From an uncultured Christensenellaceae bacterium (GTDB lineage: Bacteria > Bacillota > Clostridia > Christensenellales > Pumilibacteraceae): DNA of 32,747 nt. The notes beneath the pieces were generated by a model that searched no databases, was not told where the DNA came from, and was given only the letters and a program-made list of their open reading frames with translations. Shown piece after piece: positions 1 to 9,226 of this stretch. The stretch's first letter is position 1. The number at the start of each line of letters is the position of its first letter. Made by a program: the position numbers and the translations under genes. The stretch lies in contig CAJUQF010000013.1 in the NCBI GenBank assembly GCA_910588315.1, forward strand, positions 2,948-35,694, given 5' to 3'.

Positions 1-2
1 CG

Positions 3-551
3 GGAAACAGCGACGGCGGATTTATTTATACCGACGATCGCAGGCGCGCGCAGATATTATGGTGCAACGGCGGAAAAGTCGTTTATCCCGTACCGCCGTC
101 GCTGTTTGACGGGGAAGGCATTAAAGAAATACGAATATCGCTCGAGATCTCGTCCAACACCATGGGATACAGCAATTATTATCCGTCCGATATAACCTAT
201 TCCATAGACGGCACGGAGCTTTGTACGGACATATCGCTCGGCGATTACGGCGACAGATACGGACTGTACACACCCAAAACTTGGTACGGTGAAAGTACAA
301 AATACGGAGTACTTAAAGTTATTTCCGTAAAGCGCGACGGGGTTTACGTCAATGAAAAACTCGTGAATAAAAAAATCAACGTTTCGTTTTTTTCCGCACG
401 CGCAAAGAACAACACCCTGTTTTTCGGTATAGAAAACAAACCCGACAGTCCTCACCCCGGCGGTTTTAACATTTTCGGCGAAAAGTTCGGCGACTATCCG
501 CAAGCGATAAAAATAAACGTGTTCTACAACTCGAAAAATCGATCGGAATAA
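3..551 (+). CDS. ArsR-like regulator with beta-rich C-terminal domain (5' truncated)
   Basis: The frame is open from the first bases of the window to TAA at 549-551, so the gene begins outside. The visible 182 residues match the C-terminal domain of the complete regulator at 29540-30499. Shared landmarks are the YPSDIT segment, ELCT, a DxGDxYG turn, ESTKYG, KLVN and the nine residues FNIFGEKFG near the end. By analogy the missing N-terminus should be a winged helix-turn-helix. The C-terminal domain looks like a beta-sandwich and may sense a ligand, which is inference. The gene converges on the operon ending at 697 with a shared terminator between, so its own targets probably lie left of the window. 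An internal ATG at 162 is not a credible start because the homology extends upstream of it. Confidence 0.8.
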   Translation, partial: GNSDGGFIYTDDRRRAQILWCNGGKVVYPVPPSLFDGEGIKEIRISLEISSNTMGYSNYYPSDITYSIDGTELCTDISLGDYGDRYGLYTPKTWYGESTKYGVLKVISVKRDGVYVNEKLVNKKINVSFFSARAKNNTLFFGIENKPDSPHPGGFNIFGEKFGDYPQAIKINVFYNSKNRSE

Positions 552-635
552 AGGATATTAAATCTCGCGACGATCCCACGATCTATCGCGACGCGGTGAT
601 CCGTATCCGTCCGACGCATACGCCATAACGGCAAT

Positions 636-678
636 AAAAAAACGACGCGGCGTTATCATATCGCCTCGTCGTTTTTTT
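636..678. terminator. Bidirectional rho-independent terminator
   Basis: An A6 run, the arm CGACGCGGCG, an 8-nt loop, the complementary arm with one mismatch, and a T7 run form a hairpin usable in both directions. It lies between the convergent genes ending at 551 and 697. Confidence 0.8.
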
Positions 679-696
679 GTTTGAATCTTTACAATG

Positions 697-1395
697 TTAT
701 TCCGTTTGGTATCCGTCCGCGCCTACTTTTATAAACGTAGACGCATTGTTCCACACGCAGCCGTATTCGCCGTAAAATGCCCATACCGTGTCGGCATAGT
801 CGCGGGTGTTCCGCATCGCCGGGCAGACGCTCAGATTGCCGTATGCCGTCGCCTTGTCTAAGCCCAACAGGTCGTAACCCAAGAATACTTCTGTTTTGTA
901 TCCGGTTTTCGTGCGCTCGGCTTTGTAAGAAAAATTACCGCCGTAAACGCATTTGAGACTTACCGCATACGAGTCTCCGAAACCGCTCGGCGAGTTTGCT
1001 TTCTGCAAAAACGTGTCGCCGTCCGCCGTTATCAAAAAGTGAAAAGTATTTGCGCCGTTCCAGCCCACCTGCGACGATTTGAGATTGATAAGATACTCGA
1101 CGTTGTCGTCGTAACCGTACGAGTAAACTATACCTGTATACACGTCGCTGTCCGTCACTTCCGCGCTCAAAACTATGCCGTTATCGCTATACGCGGCGGT
1201 GAATACCGCGGTCGCCGTATTGGTTTTGTTGGTTACAGACATAGTAAGCGCGTTTGCTTGCGCGTCCGCGGACAGCTCCGGGGCAAGCGGCGGCGTAACG
1301 GGTACGCTTTTCTCTGCGCCCGTGCAAGCAATCAAGCACGTCGACGCCGCTATCGCCGTAAGCGGCAGTATCGCTAACATCTTTTTGTTCTTCAT
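697..1395 (-). CDS. CBM9-like carbohydrate-binding lipoprotein
   Basis: A 232-residue protein with a lipoprotein signal peptide (lipobox LIAC, Cys24), so it is expected on the outer face of the membrane. Residues about 45-230 resemble carbohydrate-binding family 9-like (DOMON-type) domains: a DNVEYLIN strand, a FHFLITADGD strand, and a GYKTEVFLGYDLLG segment typical of the family's second half. No catalytic domain is visible, so it probably binds a glycan or presents it to the partner enzyme. It starts one base after the stop of the GH13-like gene, and its ribosome-binding site (GGAGGT) lies inside the last codons of that gene, so the two are probably translationally coupled. It is the last gene of the operon. 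The family call rests on pattern recognition. Confidence 0.7.
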   Translation of the reverse strand: MKNKKMLAILPLTAIAASTCLIACTGAEKSVPVTPPLAPELSADAQANALTMSVTNKTNTATAVFTAAYSDNGIVLSAEVTDSDVYTGIVYSYGYDDNVEYLINLKSSQVGWNGANTFHFLITADGDTFLQKANSPSGFGDSYAVSLKCVYGGNFSYKAERTKTGYKTEVFLGYDLLGLDKATAYGNLSVCPAMRNTRDYADTVWAFYGEYGCVWNNASTFIKVGADGYQTE

Positions 1396-1396
1396 C

Positions 1397-4225
1397 TTAC
1401 ACCTCCCCGAGCGTGATATAGCCCCCGTAATCGAGCGTGACCTGCACGATGCCGTCTTTTATCTCGTACTTGTCGCCTGTTCTGAGATCGATAAGAGTAC
1501 CTTCGTATCCGGTATTGGTTATGTCGACGCTTATAGTCTCGCGCTTTCCGGAATAATTGAACACGCACAGCGCTTTTACGTTGCCGCTCTTATCGCCCTT
1601 GTTGTAGGCGTAATAAACTTTATCATTGTTTGTCCTGACGCGATAGCGGTATCCGGTGGTATTGAACGCCGAGTATCCGTTTTGCAGTTTAAACAACGAG
1701 TACACTTCTTTTTGCAGATCTTCGCTCTGCTGTTCGATAATATCCTGACCGATAAACACGTCCGTACCCGCGTGCAGGAACGCCATGTGTCCGCTCGTGC
1801 AGAGAAGCGCCGCCTCGGCTTTACGCTTAAAGTCCTCGACGTGTTCGTATTTCTGTTCGAAACACAGCGGCGCAATGGATGCTCCGCCGAGCGACACCGT
1901 ATTGTCTCTGCCGCCCTTGATAAAGTCGTCTATAGTGGTTGCGTTCTTGTCGGTCACGGCGTCTATGCCCAAGCTCCAGGCGCCGCCGCCCCATCCGCCC
2001 ATGTTGTAGTTTTGAACGGCGCTGTATCCGTAGCTGTAAATGTAATTGCTGTCGCCGGTACCTTCGGGCAGGATCATGATGTTGCGCGCTCTGAGCGGAT
2101 GCGTTATGTTGTCGTAAGTGACTTGCGGCGCGTCGGCGTCGCCGAAATAGTACGCGGGCGGCGCGTCGAGCGCGATCCCGTCAAACCCGAAATCCGCCCA
2201 ATACTCGATATATCTTTTACATTCTTTTCGCCATGCCTCGTTGTCGAAATTGTAGTTGGGGATCTGTCCGTTTTCGCCCCAATACCCGTAATAGTACGCG
2301 CCCGCGGTATCGCTCCAGAACCATTTGGACGGATCCTTGCACGTGTCGGAGAAAAGGAACATGTTCTTTTCCGCCGACTCTATGCCGTTGGCGTAATCCG
2401 TGCATGCCTTACGGAAAAACTCCGCGGTCGAACGCGTATAGCCTACGTTGCCGAACATAAACACATACATGCCGCGGCGGTGCGCTTCTGAAAGCAGTGT
2501 ATCCCAATCGTCGAGAGTGCCGTTTACCGGATCGGCTTGATAGTTGTTTGTAGCGCCCAAGCCCGCCCAGATATCGCCTTTACCTTCGTACGGCTGATGA
2601 ATTTCGATCACTTTGAAACCGTTACGGCGATACTCGTCGAGCTTGTCGATTATGTCCGCAATCTTATCTTTTTGCTTTTTGGGGTAGTAGCGTACCACGC
2701 CGGACTCTCTCAGCCACCAGCTCTCGCCGAGCGGCGAGCCGACGCCGTACACAGCCAAACGGTTGCTGTTTGCCCATTCGCAATCGACGACGGTGAGCCT
2801 TACGAACCGCACGATTTTGTTGTTTACCGCGACTTCGAACGTTCTGCCCGGTTTGGCTTCGACGGTGTGATCGGCGAGAGTGAAATAAGCGACGCCGTCC
2901 ACCGACCCTTCTATCTTGAACTTGTACGCGCCCTCGTACTGGAAAGTCTGCACGACCTTACCGACGACGCATTCTCTTCCGAGATCGAGCGTAAGATCGT
3001 GGACTCCGCCGGAAGTCGCCGCGCACCAGAACTGATTACTTCCGTCTTCGTGTTCAGGATTTTTGGTAGCTTTTTCCGCCGAGAACCCCTCGTTGGAATA
3101 ATCTGACACCGCGCCGAGCAGTCCCATGGCGAGATCGCGTTCTATACGCATGGCGTACACCGCGGACGGCTTGACGGTCGTTTTGAGATAGCGCGCTATA
3201 TTGCCGCACTCGTTCGGGCTTACCCAGTTTTCTCCGTCGTCCGACAGCATATATTCGCCGCCGTCCGTCACTTCGTCCACATAAGCAAGTCCGCGAAGAT
3301 CGTATACATTATCGGACTTTTCGCTCGCGCCGTCCGCGCATTTATCGGCGACGAAATTTCTGAATCCATAGACCTGCAACTCGGTAAGGTTCGCCCAGCC
3401 CGGACCGCCGTATACTTTATATTCTATATTAGTGAATACCCCGTCGGCGTCGAACTCGTAATACACGCCCGTGCGCGTCGAGCGCGGCAGGAGCGTCACG
3501 ATCTCGCCGTCCGCTTTTTTCGCCGTCACTTCGAAATCGTACGTACCGTAGTCCTGCAACAGCACGGTTATCTTTTTTACACGCACGCCGTAATCCCAGC
3601 GCACGCCGCATTGCTGCGGATAATTGCCGTCGTTGGCGCAGTAATAACTGCCGGTATCGCCGTCGAACGCCTTTTCATGTTCGAAGCCCGCCGCCCAGGA
3701 ACCGCTGTAACCTTTCATGCCGAGCGCGACGTTTTCGCCGTTCGACAGCGCCGCAGTATCGACGGCGAACTCACAGCTATTGGCTTTTTCGCCTTTCTCG
3801 GAACCGTAAAACTCTATCTTGACATAGCGATACGCGCCGCTCACGCTGTCCGAGAACACCGCGCCCGAGCCGCCCGTCGCATAATCGGCAAGTGTCGCCC
3901 AAAGCTTTCCGTCGACAGAGCCGTATACGACGAAGAACCACACGTCCTCTTTCGTGAAACGCTGTCTGTACGACTTGACGCTTTTTACTTCGCCCATATC
4001 GCAAACTATATCCGCTTTATCCGACTGCGCCTGCCAGTATGTTTTTGCGTCGCCGTCGAACGCGCTTTCCACGCCGTGTCCCGTCTCTTCGGACGACGCG
4101 ACAATACTCGCAAAGCCGTCTGCGCTCACGGTCTCCGACCGCGCGGCGTGCTTTTGCCCGAACGTGAACAATGTTGTAACGGCAAGTAAACATGACATGA
4201 TAACTGCTAATTTTTTTCCTTTCAT
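1397..4225 (-). CDS. Secreted triple-discoidin protein with divergent GH13-like domain
   Basis: 942 residues. A signal peptide (about 1-35) precedes three F5/8 type C (discoidin, CBM32-like) domains at about 37-156, 163-290 and 370-497, each with a WxxxxDxG-type strand and a C-terminal VYG strand. Residues about 510-845 resemble an alpha-amylase-family barrel: NFDNEAW, then FDGIALDAP carrying the presumptive nucleophile Asp687, then ILPEGTG with the presumptive acid/base Glu721, then ALLCTSGH. A beta domain with GGYITLGEV closes the protein. Several GH13 signatures are absent. The Arg two residues before the nucleophile is Ala685, the Asn-His of region I reads GNVGYT, and no Asn-His-Asp of region IV is seen. 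It may be an atypical hydrolase or transferase, or a glycan-binding relic. It starts one base after the GLUG gene, in the operon running from 9040 to 697. Confidence 0.72.
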   Translation of the reverse strand: MKGKKLAVIMSCLLAVTTLFTFGQKHAARSETVSADGFASIVASSEETGHGVESAFDGDAKTYWQAQSDKADIVCDMGEVKSVKSYRQRFTKEDVWFFVVYGSVDGKLWATLADYATGGSGAVFSDSVSGAYRYVKIEFYGSEKGEKANSCEFAVDTAALSNGENVALGMKGYSGSWAAGFEHEKAFDGDTGSYYCANDGNYPQQCGVRWDYGVRVKKITVLLQDYGTYDFEVTAKKADGEIVTLLPRSTRTGVYYEFDADGVFTNIEYKVYGGPGWANLTELQVYGFRNFVADKCADGASEKSDNVYDLRGLAYVDEVTDGGEYMLSDDGENWVSPNECGNIARYLKTTVKPSAVYAMRIERDLAMGLLGAVSDYSNEGFSAEKATKNPEHEDGSNQFWCAATSGGVHDLTLDLGRECVVGKVVQTFQYEGAYKFKIEGSVDGVAYFTLADHTVEAKPGRTFEVAVNNKIVRFVRLTVVDCEWANSNRLAVYGVGSPLGESWWLRESGVVRYYPKKQKDKIADIIDKLDEYRRNGFKVIEIHQPYEGKGDIWAGLGATNNYQADPVNGTLDDWDTLLSEAHRRGMYVFMFGNVGYTRSTAEFFRKACTDYANGIESAEKNMFLFSDTCKDPSKWFWSDTAGAYYYGYWGENGQIPNYNFDNEAWRKECKRYIEYWADFGFDGIALDAPPAYYFGDADAPQVTYDNITHPLRARNIMILPEGTGDSNYIYSYGYSAVQNYNMGGWGGGAWSLGIDAVTDKNATTIDDFIKGGRDNTVSLGGASIAPLCFEQKYEHVEDFKRKAEAALLCTSGHMAFLHAGTDVFIGQDIIEQQSEDLQKEVYSLFKLQNGYSAFNTTGYRYRVRTNNDKVYYAYNKGDKSGNVKALCVFNYSGKRETISVDITNTGYEGTLIDLRTGDKYEIKDGIVQVTLDYGGYITLGEV

Positions 4226-4226
4226 A

Positions 4227-6554
4227 TTATTTCCCTCGCCCTTTCAATGCGGGAAGTTCCGTTGTTTCGTCGAACGTCCACACGTCGCCGTCCATACCGG
4301 CTATGATATCTTTCAACTCCGACAACTCAGTTGCCCTTGTCACGGATATCTCGTCTTTGCTGTATCCCGCACCGTAACTCACGTCGTCGCACAGGTAAAC
4401 GCATTCGTCGATCTCGGCGCGGTTTATCCCGGCTATACCGCCGGAAACAAACACCGAATACATCGCGCTTCCTTTTATGCCGTCGACGGCGAAACAGCCG
4501 ATCACTTTGCCGGACGCATGCGTGCCGACAATACCGCCGAGCGCCGCCGTCGATGTTTGACTGTCCGTTTCGAGCGTCGCAGATATGTTGCCGATATTGA
4601 GACAGTATGCTATATCGCCTTCGTTCTTGCCCACAGCGCCGCCCGCCGACAACGTCGTCTTGCCCGCGACGGTAAGCGCCGTAGCCGACGTACAGTACGT
4701 TATTTTCCCGCCGTAGTTTGTCGCCGCGATACCGCCGACATAAGCGGACGGCGTTTTCGCCGTAAGCTCGATGGCGCCGCTCGAATCGCACCGCTCTATC
4801 GTGCCGCCGTCGTTATATGCGACGACTGCGCCGGTATGCGCGCCGTCCGATTTCACATTGAAGTCGACTTCGGCGTTACAGCCGTAAACGCGTCCGCCCA
4901 TATTGTAAGCGACTACCGCTCCAACATAAGCGATACCGCTCGCATCGGATACGCAACTCGCCTCGACGTTCAAATTCTCGACGTTACCGCCGAAATATCC
5001 GAAAAGCGCGAGATACCCGTCGCCGCCGAGCGCAAGTCCTTTTACCGTGTGACCGTCTCCATCCAGCGAGCCGTAAAACGGATGCTCGTACGTGCCTATC
5101 GGTGCGAATCCGCCGTCAAGCGTTATGTCCGCCGTCAGCTTATAGCTTTTGTTAAGATCCATATCCACGAGCGCCGTCGCGTCGCCGATCTCTATGGGAT
5201 CGCCGCGAGTACCTTTCGGCGCGGTAAGCGCGATCTTTTGCGCGCTCTCGCCGGCAAGCGACGGGAAATATCCGTCCTTTATCTCGAACGACGCAAATAT
5301 CTCTTTTTGGAAACTTTCGCCTGCTATCTCCGAGGCGGATACCGCGTCGTAAACAACTCTGTTATGCCGCGCGAGCAAATAATACTCGGCGTCGGTGACA
5401 CTGAGTTCGATCCGCTGTCCGTCCCAAACGCGACAGTTTTCGAGCGTGTAATTTAAGAAGTTATGTCCCGCGACGCCACCCGTAAACGTGCTGCCGTGCC
5501 AGGTCTCTGCTTTGAGATCGTGAACGCCCAAACAGTTCTTTATACTGCCGCCGTTGTTGTCGCCCGCAATGCCGCCGACAAAATCGTAATAATGATATGT
5601 CGTGCCTACGAGCTTGCCGCCCGTACCGAGCGAACCGGATATATTTCCGGCATTATAGCCGACTATACCGCCGACGTACGCCGATCCGCGTTCCGCCTGC
5701 GACAATGCGGTGATATCGCCGCCGAACCTGCAGCCGTCTACCGCAGATCGCACTTCGCCCTCGCCGCCGTTGTAACCGACTATACCGCCGGCATATACCG
5801 TCGCCATGTTTGAAACCGATATATTCCCGTCGGCGACGCAGTTTTTGATCGTACCGTCGAAACTTCTGCCGGCTATAAATCCCGCATAAACGGACAAACG
5901 CATATCGGCGTTTTTGACGGTGATATTACCCATGACCTTGCAGCCTGAGACAGTACCGCCGTCTATACGCTCGGCGATGATACCGGCATACGCGGTACCG
6001 CCCGATATGTCGCAGTCTATCGACGCGCCCAAAACGTTAAGATTTTTGACCGTGCCTGTCACTACGCCGAACAAGCCGCCGGGCGCGGACAGTTTCAGTC
6101 CGGAAACGGTGTGACCGTTACCGTCGAATACTCCCGAAAACGGCAGGCTCGTATCGACGGCGACTTCCGTAAGGTCTATATCGTCCGCCAAACGGTACGC
6201 CTTTGTCCTATCCATGGCGGCAAACTCTTGCGCCGAACTTACAGTCTCGTAGTCGTACATGTCCTTATAGCCCGCATACAACGAAAAACTCGACTTTACC
6301 GGCGTATCAAACGAATACTTTTCGCCGTCGCAGTCGGAAGTTTTATACCAGCCGTCAAACTCATACTCGTCGCGCTCCGGATCGGCGGGCCGCTTGACTT
6401 TTTGCCCGTCCGACACCGTCGCGGTCGTATATACCGCATCGCCGTTGTAGAACGTGACGGTATGCTTTACTGGATCGGTCGATGAACACCCCGCAAAGAC
6501 AAACGCCAAAGCCAAAGCAGCCACAAGCGCCGATATCATCAAAATTTTTTTCAT
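4227..6554 (-). CDS. GLUG-repeat surface lipoprotein
   Basis: 775 residues with lipobox FAGC (Cys23). Residues about 30-98 form one Listeria-Bacteroides (InlB-like) repeat with the DGWYKTSDCDGEKY signature. The rest consists of two right-handed beta-helix-like blocks (about 107-440 and 455-760), each opening with a Y-[RK]-L..DI.L strand and a G.F.G.LDG.GHTV.GL turn, followed by repeated YAGGI.G.N.G.I..C segments. These are GLUG-type repeats found in bacterial surface proteins and adhesins. No catalytic motif is evident, so the likely role is an anchored scaffold or adhesin that works with the discoidin proteins on either side. The ribosome-binding site (GGAGAAA) is clear, and the gene is separated by 104 bases from the upstream gene. 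Confidence 0.78.
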   Translation of the reverse strand: MKKILMISALVAALALAFVFAGCSSTDPVKHTVTFYNGDAVYTTATVSDGQKVKRPADPERDEYEFDGWYKTSDCDGEKYSFDTPVKSSFSLYAGYKDMYDYETVSSAQEFAAMDRTKAYRLADDIDLTEVAVDTSLPFSGVFDGNGHTVSGLKLSAPGGLFGVVTGTVKNLNVLGASIDCDISGGTAYAGIIAERIDGGTVSGCKVMGNITVKNADMRLSVYAGFIAGRSFDGTIKNCVADGNISVSNMATVYAGGIVGYNGGEGEVRSAVDGCRFGGDITALSQAERGSAYVGGIVGYNAGNISGSLGTGGKLVGTTYHYYDFVGGIAGDNNGGSIKNCLGVHDLKAETWHGSTFTGGVAGHNFLNYTLENCRVWDGQRIELSVTDAEYYLLARHNRVVYDAVSASEIAGESFQKEIFASFEIKDGYFPSLAGESAQKIALTAPKGTRGDPIEIGDATALVDMDLNKSYKLTADITLDGGFAPIGTYEHPFYGSLDGDGHTVKGLALGGDGYLALFGYFGGNVENLNVEASCVSDASGIAYVGAVVAYNMGGRVYGCNAEVDFNVKSDGAHTGAVVAYNDGGTIERCDSSGAIELTAKTPSAYVGGIAATNYGGKITYCTSATALTVAGKTTLSAGGAVGKNEGDIAYCLNIGNISATLETDSQTSTAALGGIVGTHASGKVIGCFAVDGIKGSAMYSVFVSGGIAGINRAEIDECVYLCDDVSYGAGYSKDEISVTRATELSELKDIIAGMDGDVWTFDETTELPALKGRGK

Positions 6555-6658
6555 TCTTTTCTCCGATTTTTCTTCATTATTATCGACCCGTACTCGGTTG
6601 CATTACGTCCGGATACGGGTCGAACTTTATACGTTTTCGATCACGAAATATTTACCGC

Positions 6659-9040
6659 TCAGCGTATTTCGACATATCTTACCGGCGCGCCCGTGCCGTA
6701 CAGCGAGAACTGTCGGCAATTCGTCCAGCCCTCTACGTAATGCACCGTAACTTTGACGTATCGCGCGCGCGTATTGCCGAGGTCGCCGGTGAACGTTCTG
6801 CCCGCCGCACCCGTCTCGAAGTTATCGAACTTGGTCGTATAATTTTCGCCGTCGAGCGACAGCTCCACTTTGAGCTTATAAGACGGGGTCGTTATCTCGT
6901 CTTGGAAAGTATATGCAAAACTTGCGAGATTACACACATTGCCGAGATCGAAAGTCAGTACACGTTCCGTATTCCATTCCGAAGTGCACCAAAACTGTCT
7001 CCATACGTTTTCGGGGTTCATGGTACAAACGCGTTCCGCGCATGTAGGATCGTTAGACGTGTCACCATCGTTTGCCGTCGTCGGCACGATGTACATCGCA
7101 AGGTCGTTATCGAGCGGCGTCGCGAATATTTTTGCGTTACCCGACGTTCTGATATAGCCGCCGTAAACGTCTGCGCGGGCAAAGCCGTTTTCTATCGTAA
7201 GCTCCGTCCAGGTATTGCCGTCAACCGAGTATTCCGCCTTGGGCGTCTCGCCGTCTACCGCCACGGCGCCGATATAGCTGTCGCCTATGGCGTAAACTTT
7301 GCCGTCCGCCGTCTCTTCGGGCGTCATGCCGTTTGCGACGTTTTTAAAACCGTAAACGTTGATCTCTCTTACCGCGTTCCAGCCGGGCGTTTGAATGAAA
7401 CGAATAAGCACCGCGCTCACTTCGCGCTTGACTTCGAGCGTAAACGTCTGCGTTTCGCCGTATACGTTGCCTTCATGATCGCACGCTTCTTCGAGTTTTA
7501 TCCAATTATTATTCTCGCTCGGTCCGATTCGTCCTTCCACTTCGTAGTTATAAACTCCGATGGGCGTGGGCATATGGAATTCGACATATTCCACATAGCA
7601 GTCGTACGTCCACTCGACGGCAAGATAGTGACCCATACCTCCGTCGTTGGCGCAGTACATATTGGAATAGTTTCCGTCGAAAGCGTTCTCGGTCTCGCAA
7701 CCGCCTGCCCAGCTGTCGGAAGCGCCTTTCATGCCGAGCGCGATATTCGTGCCTTTCGACATGTCCGCCGTCGTAACGACGAACTCGCTCGACGAGGCGA
7801 CTTTATCGGTATTTTTAACAACGAGCCGTATATATCTGAAATAACCGTTTACCGTGACGCCGTACGTGTCGTCCGCAGTATCTTTTGTGCAGTCGGTGAA
7901 CGTCGCCCAATTCGTGTTGTCGCGCGAGCCTTCTATAACGAAGTCCCACACTGCGCTCTCGGCAAATTTCTGCGTGACCCTGCGTACTTCTTGAACTTCC
8001 GAAAGGTCTACCGTAAGGGTGTTCTCCCCGACGGCTGCCGCCTTCCATGCCGTATGCGCAAACCCGTCACCGGCTTTATCGGCGGCGTTCTCCGCGGCGG
8101 AAGACGACGACGTATAAGTTGCTTCGTAAATAAGGGTATACTCGCCGTATAAATCGATATCCCCTTTCACGGTCGAATTCAACGCATATTTATCTCCGGT
8201 TAAATCGGATTTGGTGTACCATCCGTTGAATTTATAGCCCGTGCGTTCTCCGGACGATATGTTAGCAACAGTCCCGTAAGCCGCTTTTATTTCGGTTTGT
8301 CGATCGTCTACATGCAATGTTACCGTGTAAACGTTCGGCACGTACTTTCCGTAAATATTGATATTGCCTTTGACGACCGACTGCATATCGTATTTTGCGC
8401 CGTTGCACTCGGCATTGAGATACCAACCGTCGAAAGTATAACCCGTCTTTTGATCGGGAGTAGGTATATCCGCCACGGCGCCGTGATCGACTTTGATCAT
8501 TTTCTTTTCGCCGTCGATATCCATCGTCACCGTATAAGTATTAAGAATGTATGTACCGTAAACGGTAAAGTCGCCCGTGACGGGCGTGCCGGTCACGTAT
8601 TTATCTCCGGTACACTCCTCGCCGATATACCAGCCGTCAAAAGTATAACCCGTCTTTTCTTCCGGTTTGGGAAGAACCGCCGCCGTGCCGTGATCGGCTT
8701 TGACCGTTGTCGTTTCGCCGTCGATATCCATCGTCACCGTATACGATACCGGAACGTACTTGCCGTACAGCTCCAGGTTCTTATCCGTCTTTTCGGCGGT
8801 GAACTTATCGCCTGTGCAAGTATCCGCAAGATACCAGCCGTCGAAAGTATGCCCGGTCTTTTCTTCCGGCGTAAAACCTTCGAGTTTGCCTGTCGTTTTT
8901 TCGGTGTGAACGACAATACTGCCTATGCGGTAATTGACGGTATACTCCCCGTCCGCACCTTCGTCGTTCGCGCATGCCGCTACCCCGAATGCAAGTACGA
9001 CCGCAAGCAGAGCAAAAAGCATGACTGTAAATTTTTTCAT
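6659..9040 (-). CDS. Surface lipoprotein with four InlB-like repeats and three discoidin domains
   Basis: 793 residues, lipobox VAAC (Cys23). Four tandem Listeria-Bacteroides repeats occupy about 33-305, each with an [DN]GWY...C/L.G.KY signature. Three F5/8 type C domains follow at about 306-425, 435-570 and 640-785. The repeats likely form a stalk that lifts the discoidin lectin domains off the cell. The discoidin triplet has the same order and spacing as the one in the GH13-like protein; the middle domains both begin with ALGMKG and share AFDG and YCANDG. It is the first gene of the operon, downstream of a good promoter at 9103-9132. No enzyme motif is seen. The function is inferred as glycan binding. 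Confidence 0.8.
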   Translation of the reverse strand: MKKFTVMLFALLAVVLAFGVAACANDEGADGEYTVNYRIGSIVVHTEKTTGKLEGFTPEEKTGHTFDGWYLADTCTGDKFTAEKTDKNLELYGKYVPVSYTVTMDIDGETTTVKADHGTAAVLPKPEEKTGYTFDGWYIGEECTGDKYVTGTPVTGDFTVYGTYILNTYTVTMDIDGEKKMIKVDHGAVADIPTPDQKTGYTFDGWYLNAECNGAKYDMQSVVKGNINIYGKYVPNVYTVTLHVDDRQTEIKAAYGTVANISSGERTGYKFNGWYTKSDLTGDKYALNSTVKGDIDLYGEYTLIYEATYTSSSSAAENAADKAGDGFAHTAWKAAAVGENTLTVDLSEVQEVRRVTQKFAESAVWDFVIEGSRDNTNWATFTDCTKDTADDTYGVTVNGYFRYIRLVVKNTDKVASSSEFVVTTADMSKGTNIALGMKGASDSWAGGCETENAFDGNYSNMYCANDGGMGHYLAVEWTYDCYVEYVEFHMPTPIGVYNYEVEGRIGPSENNNWIKLEEACDHEGNVYGETQTFTLEVKREVSAVLIRFIQTPGWNAVREINVYGFKNVANGMTPEETADGKVYAIGDSYIGAVAVDGETPKAEYSVDGNTWTELTIENGFARADVYGGYIRTSGNAKIFATPLDNDLAMYIVPTTANDGDTSNDPTCAERVCTMNPENVWRQFWCTSEWNTERVLTFDLGNVCNLASFAYTFQDEITTPSYKLKVELSLDGENYTTKFDNFETGAAGRTFTGDLGNTRARYVKVTVHYVEGWTNCRQFSLYGTGAPVRYVEIR

Positions 9041-9070
9041 CGTATTTTCCTCTCCGTTTATTATTTCGAT

Positions 9071-9088
9071 ACCGAAGATTTCGTCGGT
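9071..9088. promoter_or_regulatory. Short dyad in operon 5' leader
   Basis: ACCGA-N8-TCGGT lies about 8-25 bases downstream of the predicted transcription start of the minus-strand operon. It could be an operator or a small mRNA hairpin. There is no further support. Confidence 0.25.
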
Positions 9089-9102
9089 GTCGCATATACA
9101 AT

Positions 9103-9132
9103 ATTATACATTATCGCTCGCCGCGCTTTCAA
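9103..9132 (-). promoter_or_regulatory. Sigma-A promoter of the discoidin/GH13 operon
   Basis: On the minus strand, TTGAAA (9132-9127), an 18-base spacer and TATAAT (9108-9103) lie upstream of the start at 9040. It is back to back with the araC-type promoter. Confidence 0.75.
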
Positions 9133-9175
9133 TCCCGAAATTTAAAAAATATTTCCGTTTTTTAAACGTTATGTG

Positions 9176-9204
9176 TTGACTTTGCCGCACGTATAAACTA
9201 TCAT
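9176..9204 (+). promoter_or_regulatory. Sigma-A promoter of the AraC-family gene
   Basis: TTGACT (9176-9181), a 17-base spacer and TATCAT (9199-9204), followed by an AAGGA ribosome-binding site and ATG at 9227. Confidence 0.75.
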
Positions 9205-9226
9205 AGTTGTAAGGATATTAACCGTA

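Noticed and set aside
1175..8152. Long plus-strand open frames (438, 500 and 556 codons) opposite the glycan operon
   Set aside because: They are antisense to well-supported minus-strand genes, lack ribosome-binding sites and recognisable domains, and encode Arg/Val/Ala-rich sequence as expected from the codon bias of the opposite strand.
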